DNA from: Gyrodactylus bullatarudis
Lineage: Eukaryota > Platyhelminthes > Monogenea > Gyrodactylidea > Gyrodactylidae
NCBI GenBank assembly: GCA_012064415.1
Contig: SSNU01000248.1
Coordinates: forward strand, 62,001-126,000
Direction: 5' to 3'
Length of the DNA stretch: 64,000 bases
Shown here: piece by piece, positions 34,144 through 47,600 of the stretch
How the letters are laid out: every line of letters begins with the position of its first letter
Position numbering within the stretch: position 1 is the first letter of the stretch
Notes under the pieces: model-generated
What the model saw: the letters and a program-made list of their open reading frames with translations, nothing else
The model's database searches: none
Told to the model about the DNA's origin: nothing
Translations under genes and position numbers: made by a program

Positions 34144-34633
34144 ATGACGGATCCATCTTATACACCCTTCTTTGGAGTTATGGGAGCCACTGCTTCCATA
34201 GTTTTTTGTGGTTAGTTTTTTACTTACTTTACTCTTAATCTTAGCTTTCGGAGCTGCTTATGGAACTGCAAAGTCTGGAGCCGGTATCTGCTCTATGGGA
34301 GTTATGAGACCTGAACTTATTATGAAAATGATTATTCCTGTTGTTATGGCTGGTATTGTTGCCATTTACGGTCTTGTTGTTGCTGTATTGATTGCTAATA
34401 AATCTGCCGCACTTAATGTCATGTCTAGTTCATTGAAACAGCTTGGTGCCGGTCTTAGCGTTGGTCTTAGTGGATTGGCTGCTGGTTTTGCCATTGGAAT
34501 TGTCGGAGATGCTGGTGTCAGAGGAACTGCTCAGCAACCTCGCCTTTTTGTTGGAATGATTCTTATCCTAATTTTTGCTGAAGTATTAGGACTGTACGGG
34601 CTTATCGTTGCTTTGATTCTTTCAACTTCATAA
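34144..34633 (+). CDS. ATP6V0C: V-ATPase 16 kDa proteolipid subunit c
   Basis: Exons 34144-34210 and 34245-34633 (456 nt, 151 aa); intron 34 nt, splitting the Ala codon of VFC-AFGAAYG. The proton-translocating ring subunit of the vacuolar ATPase in endomembranes. Four membrane helices are evident, with the family motifs [28 protein letters not shown] and [20 protein letters not shown]. The essential Glu lies in the fourth helix ([18 protein letters not shown]). Length is normal. Downstream, the 3' region (to about 35.6 kb) has no clear gene. Confidence 0.96.
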
Positions 34634-35156
34634 ATATGTTAGTTGTTATTATTATACGATTCAATCTTTATCCTTCAAGTCATCTTGATGCTAACATTTC
34701 CCTACAAATTATCTCAGAAAAGTCGATGTTAACCTCCACAATTAACACAATGTGATATTCCTTTCTCGAAATCATGATAAAATTAACATTCATTTAATCA
34801 AAATTTTGAATTATTTCTTTTGATTATCAATATGCTTATCTTCTTTCTGATTAAGAAGCTGACAGTGCTGTATACTTAACTCTTTTGTGTATGTTATCTC
34901 GCTTGTATTCGTCTTCTAGACGGATGACCAAGTTATTTCGATTTGACCTTTTTACTTATGATTAGATTCTCATTCACATGAAAATTCTTGTGGATTTGTC
35001 TCCCCCAACTTAACCATCATATTCCAAAAACTGAACACTAATGCATAATGTTATAAAGTTTCAAAGAACATATTTATTGTTTTGATCCTTTATGTAATTT
35101 TTATTTTAATTACAAAGGGCAACATCATGTAATCAATGATTACTAATCATCAACTT

Positions 35157-35215
35157 TATTATTACGATTATTATTATTATTATAATTATTACTATTGTAA
35201 TTCGTTGATAATATT
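35157..35215. repeat. ATT-rich simple repeat
   Basis: A run of ATT/TTA triplets, imperfect, in the ATP6V0C/slit intergenic region. Confidence 0.6.
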
Positions 35216-35488
35216 TATAAAAAGAAAACTGAAAAATAGAATTATCGTTCAAAAAGTTTTCTTTCATTTCATCAGTATTTATTTAATAACAATTATTAGT
35301 TGACATTTTCATGGTTCTTTCATATAATTCTTACAGTATTTTACAGGTTTTGTTTTAAAAATAAAGACTCAATTTATGATTAAAATACACAATTAAATAA
35401 ATTTACAATGAAAAAGAGGGGTTGCTTCTTATAGTAAACTTACTATTAAGTAAGCACTATTATCATTACTATTCATTTACAGAATTGA

Positions 35489-35494
35489 TTTATT
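35489..35494 (-). terminator. Candidate slit poly(A) signal
   Basis: Minus-strand AATAAA about 130 nt beyond the slit stop codon. Confidence 0.4.
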
Positions 35495-35622
35495 TTCGAA
35501 TAAATATACAAATATTAAGACAAGGATGATAAAAATTGTACAAATGCTTTTTTCTTTTGAGCCTCAATCTTTAATTGTATAGCCGTATTACTACTGTATC
35601 AACAAATAGTATAGTGTGTAGT

Positions 35623-38600
35623 TTACGGACATGTCTGACAAGAACATCGTCGGACAAACTTGACTGGTTTCTTGAATAATATGCCTGTATCGGCACAATG
35701 AAAAGTGATCACCTTTTCCCTGTACTCAACTGGCTGACAACATGTCCTTGCGCCATTCTCTGCGAGTTGACATTGACCTGAGCATGTGTGAATTCTCACC
35801 TTACGCTTTGACATGCAGCTAGTCTCAGGATCTCTCAGAAAGTTTACATTTATTTCACGTTTGCATAGAGACTTTTCTAGTAAATAAAAGTGAAAAAGGT
35901 TGAAGTTATCGATTTGTTCTTAAACTCAAACACCTACATCGACATGATGCAGATGAGGAATATTAGCTAAACCATTGAGAATCACCTTATTCATAATAAC
36001 TTCTATTTGTAGTTGATATAGAAAATGATTGAGATACTCTCTCTTTCTTTATTTCTCAGTCTGTGAATAAACTTTCAAATAATAAAATTGATTTTCTTTC
36101 TTTCTACTTCTCATAACTTGAAAGCTATGGAGGATTATGAAGAGAAATCAATTAATTAACATAAAAAATAAATATCTTTTACAGCTTTATCCAATATACA
36201 TCCGGATCATACTGATCTACTCATCAGATCGAGTTCAATTATTAAAGATAATTAGTGTGAACGATTTCAAGTTGAAATAAAAATTTTTGCTGTCTTGAAC
36301 CTACTTTCTTCATAATTTTAATCATCATTGAAAATGACTGAAAAAATTCCGATCATGGATCTCAAGATTATTCTCTTTAGGATCGGGATCAAAGCTCAAA
36401 TGAACAAATAAGTTACGGATTCATATGCAGAAATTATTTAGCTTTTAAATGAGGTATTGATCAAGTCTCTATGTCGTCGAATAATAAAGTTATATGTAAT
36501 TTTATGATCAAGAATAGGTCATTTTTTGCATTTTTGAAAATCGCAATTTTCGCTCTTATTCTCACAAATAGGCTTGGATCATTGAAGAAATGAATGAAAA
36601 TTATCAGTAATGATATATTAATGGATAGTAGTGTAAAAAATTTGCCTCAATTTCATTGGTTTATAAGAAATCTGACATTTTCGAAATTCGGCTAACTTAA
36701 AGTGGTTAGTGGGATGACTGTATATATAAGCAAAGTATACAAAGTTAATGAAATCGAATCTCAAGTTATTCCATAATATACCTTTTCAAGGTCCAAGTAA
36801 AATGTTAGAATCGAAGTGATTCTAATAAAAGCCATTTAGATTTTGATCTAAGGGTGGGCAAAATGATGATACTGATCTACTCACTAATAGCCTGAATATT
36901 TATGCTGACAGATTGAGCAAGGATTTAAAACAAAACATCATTTGTTTAAAAATATATAAAAAATTATTAATAATAATAATTTTTATAAGTTTAATCAACT
37001 CAGTTGATTATTTAATAATTAACAATGCCTAGAAGCCCAATTTTCATTCTATTCAATAATTCTAGGTTTTTTTATGAAGTTAGGGATTTAGACCTAATTC
37101 TCACGTCAACAAGAAATATTTCTCAATTTCATTGTCAGCAATCAGCTGACATCGATTTTTATAAATCAGCATCCGCATTTTGCCGACCTCTATTTTGATC
37201 CGGAGCTGAAGCACTTAAAGCTTTTATGGACACATTATTCTTATGTGTATCTGATTACAAATTCAATCTTTTTAATTGTAAAATTTTACAATTTCAAAAA
37301 AAATGAGTGGTCGAATATTGTAACATTGTGAGGCACTTTCTTTATCTGTGATTTACCAACTATTTTACATGATATATTTTTCAAATCAAGACCATTCGAT
37401 CCATAGAAAAATTCTCGATCGAATGATACCTTGATGAATTTTTCACCTATCATAACTTTTCTAGGTAAAGGTAAATATACTACATAAATTGAAAACGAAA
37501 AAAATATCTCAGGAACCATTAATCTTCTATATTTGGTGAACTTTTTATTTAGAAAATCTGATTTGAGAAAAGACATAGTTTGAATAAACTTTTTAAATAA
37601 ATTTGAGCCACAGACCTCCTCTTTCTTCACTAGCTTATAAATTTGATCAATCTTGCTTCAACAAATTATAAAGTAGACATACCATTTTCACAGAATAGCC
37701 CTGTAAATCCAGGAGCACATTGGCAGAAATTTCTTTTGAAGCCATCCTGATAACATTGGCCACCATTCTTACACATTTCAGCATCAGTTTGTGAGCAGGG
37801 CTTCTTCTCGTCAGATTCCATTGGAACTTCTTAAACAAATTCATAATACGATTATGAGGAAGCAATCAAAGATCAGCTCAATAACCTATTTTGAATATAA
37901 GCCTGTCCTGTATTTAGCCAGTATTCTTGCATTTTATTTTCTAGTCTAAACCTCAGAGATGAAGAAAAAGACATTTTCATCATAAATAGAAGATCAATCA
38001 AAACTGATTAAACCTCATTGATACATATTTTCTGTATTACAATGCGTAAAAGAGATGAGAAATCAAGATAAAGTTACCTTTTGTTATTTGCAATCGGTTT
38101 GCAGTACGTACGTCGAATGAGGTCCCTTCGAATGAATTTTGTCGATAGTGTCTAGCTCTTCTAATTGGATAATCGAAATTTTGGGTGAAATATCTTCGAT
38201 GACATCCTGCTTGAATGCCTACAGCCATACCATAGATTTCTGTCCTCTTGGCTGGTGTAAGAGCCTTCGATTCATCTACATCACCTTGGAGACCGTTCAG
38301 TTGAGCAAAATTAACTTTATCACTGTTAAAGAACATGTTTGAGATACAACCCATGTATCCGAGACTGGAGTATACCTTTTGGAATCTTCTGGCCTCCTCT
38401 AGAATTTCTGTTGGCAAACTTCCAAAGTAAATTGGACCTGTGAAGATTAATGACTTTCCAAAGGGAATCGAATTATAAAATTCATCAAGATTCTTAAGTC
38501 CATTCCTCAGCATCATTCGACGAACCCTCCTGATGCCAAGGTGTTGTATGCTACTCGTTTGAGCGACATTGTCAACCAAAAGCCTTACACCGCCACCTGA

Positions 38601-41600
38601 TGTCATAGATAGACTTATATCGCATTTACTCTTGTAGGCTTGACCTCCGGCTAGACTTTGCTGAAAAATTATCAAGCATTTTTATTTGATTCAATACATG
38701 AAAAATCTTTTTTTCCAAAAACTACAAAGTAAAAACCTTTTACTGAAAATAAGATAATGATGATTTCATTCTTACCAGGGAGTTAATTGGTGTGAATGTC
38801 TGATAACGATCAATCCCATTGGCTGAATATAACAGACGCAAGTGTCCTTGGTAAATCTCCAATGAAATAAACTGTTTACTCAGCACCGAACTGGGATCAT
38901 CCTTCGCCCCGGAATAATACATAAGTAATGAATCAACTGGTGACTGTCTACTCGGATCCAGTGAGATTGTAAAGTTAATCGAACCACTTGGATAGAATAA
39001 GATCTCTGGGGCCTTTACACTCAGATAGGAGTGTATTGCACTTGGCAGGTGAACCTTGTCTAATCTCTCACAATATTTGCCACTGTAGCCGGATAGACAT
39101 TGGCATGTATAGCCAATGTCATTGCCCCTATGATAAGGAATGCATTGGCCATAATTCTTACACTGACTTAATTTGCACAAATCGAACGAATTCTTTTCAA
39201 CATCCAGACTCTCCCTTATAAAGTTGAGTGTTGTAATCTTTTCGCCTTGGAACCTATCGACATGTGAAGATTCTTGTTTATCACAATATTGGCCATAATA
39301 ACCAGGCCGACAGATGCATTCGTAGCCATTGAGTTTATCTTTGCAGGTGGATCCATTCTGACAGAACAGCCTTCCGTAGATGTGGCACTCGTTGATTTCC
39401 TCTTGACAGTCTTTGCCTTTATAGCCAGGCAGACAATGACATCTAAGATGTTTAAAGTGATTAGTAGAGCACCAAAAAAGTTGGCTAAAAGTGGCAAATA
39501 TACTAATCTCTATACAACAGTGGTAGATTCGGTTCTATTTATCCTTTACGCCTCGGTTATATAAGTAATTAAAAATAATCAGGCTTATATTTGAACCAAT
39601 GGGAGGGCAAGAAAATGTCAACCATTTAACTGACTACTCATTAGTAAATTTAAATTAACCGCTGTTTTTCTTGAATAGTCATACATATGCACGTATTATC
39701 ATTCAAGGAAACTAATACTTGACCAATACACGTGAGCCAATAAAAGAGGTACATTGATTTGATATTTGGTTATATCGAAAGCTAGGGTATATTAACCAAT
39801 GAAATCATCACAGACGTAAACCAATTAGAATGGGATTCATAAGTAATGTAATGCTTGGTTAAAATTCATTCAAAATGATCGAATGCATTTTATACTGTAA
39901 ATGAGGATAATGAATTTAACAGCTTATATCAATGAAATTGGTTGATATTGAGTTGACATTACGGAATTCTTACAAGAATCTCAATTTTTTCAGCTTTTGA
40001 AGAGAAAAAATGGAAATTTTTAGCATTCAGAGTTGGCGCCAAATTTCGTTTTTTGAACTTGAGCGATTTAAAAGGATTCTTAAACCTGAATGCCATAATG
40101 TCGAAACACTTTCGATGCATGATAACTAGGGCCTCAAGAAATATGACCTTAAAATTCATTTGTAGGCGCGTATAATATGCTCTAACGATATTTTCTTGAA
40201 AACCATATCATTGATAACCTACGTTAGATGAGGTCAAAAAAAATTTCACTCAAACCGTAGTGACCAGTATACTAGCGTCTCATTCGTTTCTTATTATAAA
40301 TATGAGCTTCCATAATTTATTTTTTCATGTATAATGAGATGATCTTTGCGGTAAGGATCAAAAGTCACACAATATGAGTACAACTAGCAGCATTATCCAT
40401 CTGTTATCTGTTAACATGAACCTTTGTTCGATCTAATTAAATAGTCATTACATTCTGTTGAACAATTCTTTGTTGTTTCAACTAACGGATATTGATTTTT
40501 TTTTTGTTAGAAATTTTTATTAGATATATAATAGACAAAAATTATTTAATCTGGACAATCATTATAGAAAATAAGGTTTTTTGAATCTTGAGCGTCTTGT
40601 AAAAGTTAAATGAATAAAATATTATCTAGTGGATTTGATATAATGGTAGTGAAGATAAATAGGCCATCAAAGAAGATTATTAACTCTATTATAATAGAAG
40701 TGAATTTTAATGAATTTTTGAGAAAAAGGAAATCCATTTTTTAGAAATAATGTTGAAAAAAAACTATCGGGAATCTAACATTTACGTCATAAAACGATGG
40801 TTAGAACTACCATCAGGTACTCGACATTGGATACCTTAATCAAGAGACTTGGATGAAATTTTCTAAAATTACTTTTGTATTGTAAGCATATATGTCTCAA
40901 TCAAAATCAACTAATAAAAATACTTAATTTTACCATTTTAAGAATGACTTCAAATATTTTGAAATACAGTAAACTTCCTAGAAAAAGTATATATATAAGA
41001 GGAACTGACTAAAATATTTAAACCCAGCCACTAATGAGTAATGAGACGAATTTAAAATCTTTTATCCCAAAGTCAATCCACTTTGAGTAGTCCTATATTT
41101 CTTATTTCAAGCTCAAATTTGTTAAAAATTTGAATATGACATCTATGTCTAGCTCGCTATTACCAGAATGATTTTACAAGTCATATCTCTTAAAATAACA
41201 GAGTTCACTATTTTGGATCCGAACTCATTCAATTTAACACCATTCGATAGCAGTTGTAATCGAACTTGAAATTAGTCTGGGATCTTTTCAACTCATTCCA
41301 ATTTTTTTGGAAAATCAATACGAAAAGTCGTTTTCACAATTGAGAGACCCCTCTATTTGTGAACCAAAGCAAAAAACTTCGTCATACTCTTTCTCACTGA
41401 GTCGTTGTATAGCAGACCCCCTTTTCCCCCACTTTTTTAGGAAGTTCACTGTACCATTGTAAAGAACGCTATTGAAATGCTCCATGTACGTTCATAAATA
41501 ACTCATATAGAACTTACTCATATGATGCGTTTTTCATTTGACACGTGCCATTATTCTGACAAGGTTGATACTCCAAGCAAGGCGTCATTGAAGTTTCACA

Positions 41601-44600
41601 TCGGTCCCCCTTAAATCCATTCGCACATGTGCATATTGGATAGCCAGTTGAGTTCGACTTTTGGCATACACCTCGATTAAGGCATTCAATGCCGGATTCT
41701 TGACAAAGATCAACTGTCTCCTCGCATCTCTCACCATAGAAGCCATCTTTGCACTCACAGACAAAATCACTCGAGCTGAGATTCTTACAGACACCTTCGT
41801 TGAGGCATTTATTCGATTCACATGGTGTTGCCAAATGGCTGCAATATTGGCCAGAGTAGCCGGACAAACATTCACACGAATAGAGAAGCATTGTCTGAGG
41901 CTTACACACACCTTTTCCGTTACAATTTTTCAAGGATATGTCCGATGTTGTATCACAGGCTCTACATCCGGATAGGAATGCATTCAACTCTCTTGATGAA
42001 ACTTCCGTACACAGAAATTGGCTAGAATTCAATTTGCTAAAGAACTGATTGCTTAAATTGTCTGGGGTAGAGCATTTTGGCTGACCATTGTCTATTTGTA
42101 GGTCCCTGAAGAGTTTATGCAGCCATCTCAGTTCGCAATCACAATGCAGAGGATTCTCACCCAAAGCTCTGAAAACATATTTTATTTTTTATCGTTCTAC
42201 TTTTAAGTAAACATTAAAAAAAAAAACCAACATATTTTTTAGATTTGACATTCCATTGAATATCTCCTGATCCAGTGTATGAATTCGATTATTTTGAAGA
42301 ATCCTATTCAAAAATTAAACAATAAATGTACAATAAATGATCAATAATCTATCTTACGTACAAGGAATGAAGATTTTTATTTCCCCTAAAAGCCTCCTTG
42401 TGCAAACATTTGATCCGATTCGAGTGAAATGATCTGTGGATGATAAAAATCTTATGAATGATTTATTCTTAAACTTTACACAATGGTAACGTACAGAATT
42501 TTCAAATTTTCAAGCTTTTCAAAGGCTCCCTCGTTGATTTCCTCTATTAGGTTGCTGTTCAAATGTCTAAATTGTATAATAATTGAATAACCATTACTTG
42601 AGAAGTTTTCTTTCAATTTATAAAGAATAATTTTTTCAGGTTGTTGATCTGCAGTCATGCTGAAGTTAAGAACGAACGAATGATGTTTTGGTGAATAAAG
42701 CTTTATTTTCGTCGTTTCTCTTCAGACCAAACACTGACTTTCTATATACTATTGTATTTATACATGAAATAATTTTAGGAACATTTGGGTCTAGCCAAAA
42801 GCATTTATTCGTCAGGAGTTGACCAATGGGACCATTCTTCTGTTTCCCGTTTTTTTCCTGTATTTCTATTGGCTAGACCCAAATGTTCCTAAAATTATTT
42901 CATGTTTAAATCTAATATACATTTCCCAGTTCTTCATGATCTGATTAAATGATCTCGATCAATTAAAGAGTATTGTTAATTCAACTTATTTTAAGATTAA
43001 ATAAACATTTACAGTCCTTCAAAATGTCTTCTTCGTTATTTTATTCGCGATTGAAAATGAAAAAAATGCAGATCTGAGATCAGATGTAAATGACCCCTAA
43101 GAACCAGATCAATGTTGTAATCAAAAATCGAACGTGGAGAATTAATTCAGCTTCAAAATGAGGTATTTCCCAAGATTTAATGTGCTCAAATAACAAACTT
43201 ATGCTCAAAAATATGGCTAAAAGTAGGTCTTTTTTTGCATTTTGGAAAATCATAAATTTTGCTCTCATTTTTAAAAATCATCGTCAATTAATGAACTAAG
43301 ACATGGAATGTGTAGAGAATTTTATATTAATGAATATCTTTGTTGAAAATTTGCTTGAGTTTGATTGGTTCTATCAAAAAAAATATGAGTGCCTTGAAGT
43401 GGTTGTCGCGACAACTGTATAGATAGTCGGTGTTTGGTCTGAAGAGATACAACGAAAATAAAGCTTTATTCACCAGGTCGTGTAATCACCAGAATGGCTT
43501 CCTAAGTTCTCTTTTCATACATTTCGAATAGAATTCATTTCGTCATTTAATAAGTTATTAGTGATAAAATTTCAAGACACGCGTTATATTCTAAATTGTG
43601 TTCTTATATCGAAAGCTTATAATCTTTCTAACGAAGGGTAAGTCATAAGAACTCTTGAAATTTATAATAATTTTTTACCTGTTTTTTAATGTTTTTATGT
43701 CTAAATAACTGATTTATTTTTACTTTCATCTATAAAATTATACCTTTCGATTCGGATTTTGAAACAAAAACTTGGTCGTTTTATATCTTAATAGAAAAGT
43801 TGAGATTTCCAAATTTTTAAGAAATTGAAGAATTTACATAATAGATTTAAAACGTACAAAACTTCAAGATTTTTCAAGTTTGCCAATTTCTCCGAATCGA
43901 TCCGTTCAATGGAATTCTGATCCAAATATAGTTCAGTTGTTCTCATAGGTAAGCTAAGGGGGATCTCTGTTAAATTTCTATTTTCACAGTGAACTTTTGT
44001 ACCAATGCATTGACACATTTCAGGACAGGTTTCATGTAACGAATGGCTTCCATCTGGACAAGAATTTTCAAGAATCAATCCATTGAAACCTTGTTACAAT
44101 CTTATACTCGAAATATCAAAAGTACACTCACTAAATTGGGTTGAACATGAAGATATCGAGTTGGAGTTAGTGAATTCCTTTCCGACCAATGCGTCAATTT
44201 CAATGCCAACCAAACTATCTGGCTTAGTACAGATGGGCGGATACCTAAGGACATTGCCAATCGATCGAAGATAATTCGGAAGCCATCTTAGCTCGTCATT
44301 ACACTCGAAACGATTATTATCTATGGATCTATAGTGATTTTAATTAAATAAGAATCAATAAAAATTTTCAATGTATATGCAATCCTTTTCGCTCACAGAT
44401 AATTCAACCGCAAATGCTCCAGTGATCCCTCTTCAATTGATTCAATATCATTTGAGTCCAATGTCCTAGAATACAGAAACAAATATATATCAGACTTTTC
44501 ATATTCTCATTTGATTTTTTAGGTTGAATCCTGTTTCGAAATAAAATGATCATCTAATAGTAATGATGGTGATATGAAGCTTTGTTTTTCTTGTCATGAA

Positions 44601-47600
44601 ATTCTGATGTAAAATTTAACGCTGATCACGAATCTGTTATTTTAAAAGTATGGCTGTCTGTGTGTTGAGATAATGAAGAAAGACCGAATTTTCGAAATTT
44701 CGAAAAACACCTCTTAAACTTTTGCAATTTAATAAAAGATTAAAAACATCAAGGTATTAAAATTTATACCATCTTTAAGTAGGATAAATTTTGAATGTAA
44801 TGGTTGTTTTTTATTCATCCCAAAAGGTTTTTAGACTGTTTAAACGAGCCAAAGAAAAAATCAGGTTTTCTCAAATTTTAGAAATTCTCTCTCCTGATTG
44901 GTTCATTCATGGAATCTTGTTTCAACAAATGAGAAGTCAGAATTTTTCTTCATCATCATCCGCATTAAAGTTTATGAACCTTAACTGGCTTCATTGTAAT
45001 TTTACATCATAATTTCATAACTAGAAAAAAAGAGCCAGACCCCACCTCCACCCGTGCTATTATTTGAAGCATATAATAAATTTTTAAACAAGTTTTCTAT
45101 TTACGCATTTTTTCTTGAAAAGAATAACTGATTATTCAACCAAAAAATTTCTAGACTTCAAATATGAGACAAGCTGAAGGGAAGTTTGATATGAGTTGCA
45201 TGTTGTATTGTGATTGAAATGTGAAATGTCTCGCATTTTATTGGTTGCGACTATTCTCGAATTCTATTGGCCCAGTGGAGTATAAATAACAGATTAGATA
45301 TGATCATATTCACGAGCCATTAACTATGTAAACGACTGTGAATAGCGAAAGAGTCTGAATCTGACGTTGAACAGACAGATGTTTGAAGGAAACATGTATC
45401 CCTTTTTTGGGTTCAAGCTTTAAGCAAAGAAAAAATCATTCTTTGGAAGAAAATAATTGTCGCATTTCTATTTTTCTTAATTCAGTAAAGAGTCATGAAA
45501 TTGTGTCATAAAAATACCATTATTACACCAAGTTGTTATGCTACATTCAATAACAAAATACATATTAACAATTTATATATATTCCCGTTTTTCTTTCTCG
45601 TGTGTGCATTCACCTACCAGTCCAATTAGTCAATACATCTCCTTTCCTAACTCTTTTGTTATCGAGAATAAATTCAATGTACATCAGCATTTCTCTTAAA
45701 TGACCTGAATAGAAGACCTTTACTTTGAAATTACTAATCTTGTAAGAAGTTGAAAGATCAAGATGAGGATACATAAATACAGTTGAAGGAAAAGTATCCG
45801 AACTCTGGGTAACACCCTTATACAAATATATTAAAATTAAAATAATTCTGGTTATCATCTGTAGAGAGGTAGTTTGTTAAAAATACTATCAACTGGGAAC
45901 AGGTTTGAGACATTTGTCATTCAAAAGAATAACCTTTTATCACACAGAGGCATGGGCCCGAAATAAAGACCCTTAATGATTGGTAGAACTTCAAAATGCT
46001 AAATCAGTTATTTCTAAGGTTTCTTGATTTTAAAGTCTTAAAAATCAAGGTGTAACGTACACGAAATGATATAGCAAAAACTCCGATTTTGAATCTTAAT
46101 AATGAATAATTTCGTATTCTTAAAATCATGGTAATAGCTTTTTTAAGGAAAGCCAAGAGAAAGTATAATTTCTTGTTATTATTATTTTTTTTTTGAAATC
46201 GAACATTTTTATTTATATACAGAATTAGATTAATGATAGTACAAATAAGAGAACAGGTAAAGAGTTTTCAATGTGCCCGGTGTGGGAGGGTTATAATTAA
46301 ATTTTCTCTTTTTGATAGAAAGATTTCTGAATACTACTTCTCAAGTCAACACAAACAAATTCATACTCTTTTTAAGCGCTAATAAATAAATTAAAAATAT
46401 CATATTTTTAAGGCCCTAATGACTAGTTATCATTGATTAGAGTACTAGAGTATTCGTGTCAGTGTTGAATCTAAACTCATTCTAATGAAATACTCATTCT
46501 GAAATTGAGTCTGGCTGTCAAATTAGATTGTAAACTAAGGGGAAAACATGTTAACGTTTTTTAAATAAATATCAACCCAGATCCACTCTCTATTCAGTCA
46601 CTTATGAGTAGACATACAGGGATCCTCTCTGAATTCAATTTAATTTTTCCAGAAATTTTTATTCAGCTTGATGGAAATATAATGAAAATATGCCAATATA
46701 TGTCATTAAAGAAACGAGTATCAATGTAATACTGAAAGAAGGTTTTAGATAATCCAAATAATATTTCAAGACTTCCCTTGAATAATATATACATAAATAT
46801 ATAAAGCGATCAAACTTACAATATGGTCAAATTTCTGTTTTTCTCCAGTACTGACGAGGAGAAACACTTCAGGTTGTTTTTGTGTAAGAACCTATATGGA
46901 AAAATAGATAAATTATTCAAGAATTGAATCAATTTTAATTTATTAATAAAAATAATTCTAATTTTGTATAGACAAACAGGAAACAATGTCACAGCCCTTA
47001 AGACTCTTGATCCAGAAAGAACAACCTAATCTTTGTGTCCAAAAAAAGTTCGTACAACCATTAGTGCTACTTAAGCCTACCTTGAAATCTAGTCAGATAA
47101 CAGAGAGTAGCGGACCCAAAGAGAGAAGAACAGTGTCTTTAGATCGAAGAGGGACGCAACCTTTGATCACTTCATTTTTGACACAATGATTGAATTTCAA
47201 CCTGTTTATAAAACTTTGCCTTAAAATAAAACTTTTCATGCATTTAGAATTTGAAAAAAACTTTGGAACCTATTATAACGTGGCATGGAGTGAAATAATT
47301 ATTAATTGTAAATCTCTTATGTTACTTGATGTATTGTATACTGATTATAATTACCATTGTACTATTACGAGACGTGCATGTGTCTGTGTGTGTGTCTGGT
47401 ACTCACTCCTCACTAAGCTCAAGTGAGGCAAGAATACACCACATGAGTCATATGTTGTTGAAAGGTTAAACCAATCAGATTTAATTTTGTAATTTCAAAC
47501 CTTTGTATATATTGGCATGTACAGACTGAAGAGTATGCCCGAAATAAAGCGCTTATCTCTTTTAAATTCTGTGGCATCACCTTTCACTCAAAATTCTAAA

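Larger units (their letters stand above)
34634..35622. other. Convergent intergenic region ATP6V0C/slit
   Basis: 3' regions of both genes. A minus AATAAA at 35489-35494 could end the slit transcript. An ATT/ATA simple repeat lies at about 35157-35215. No gene was recognised. Confidence 0.45.
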
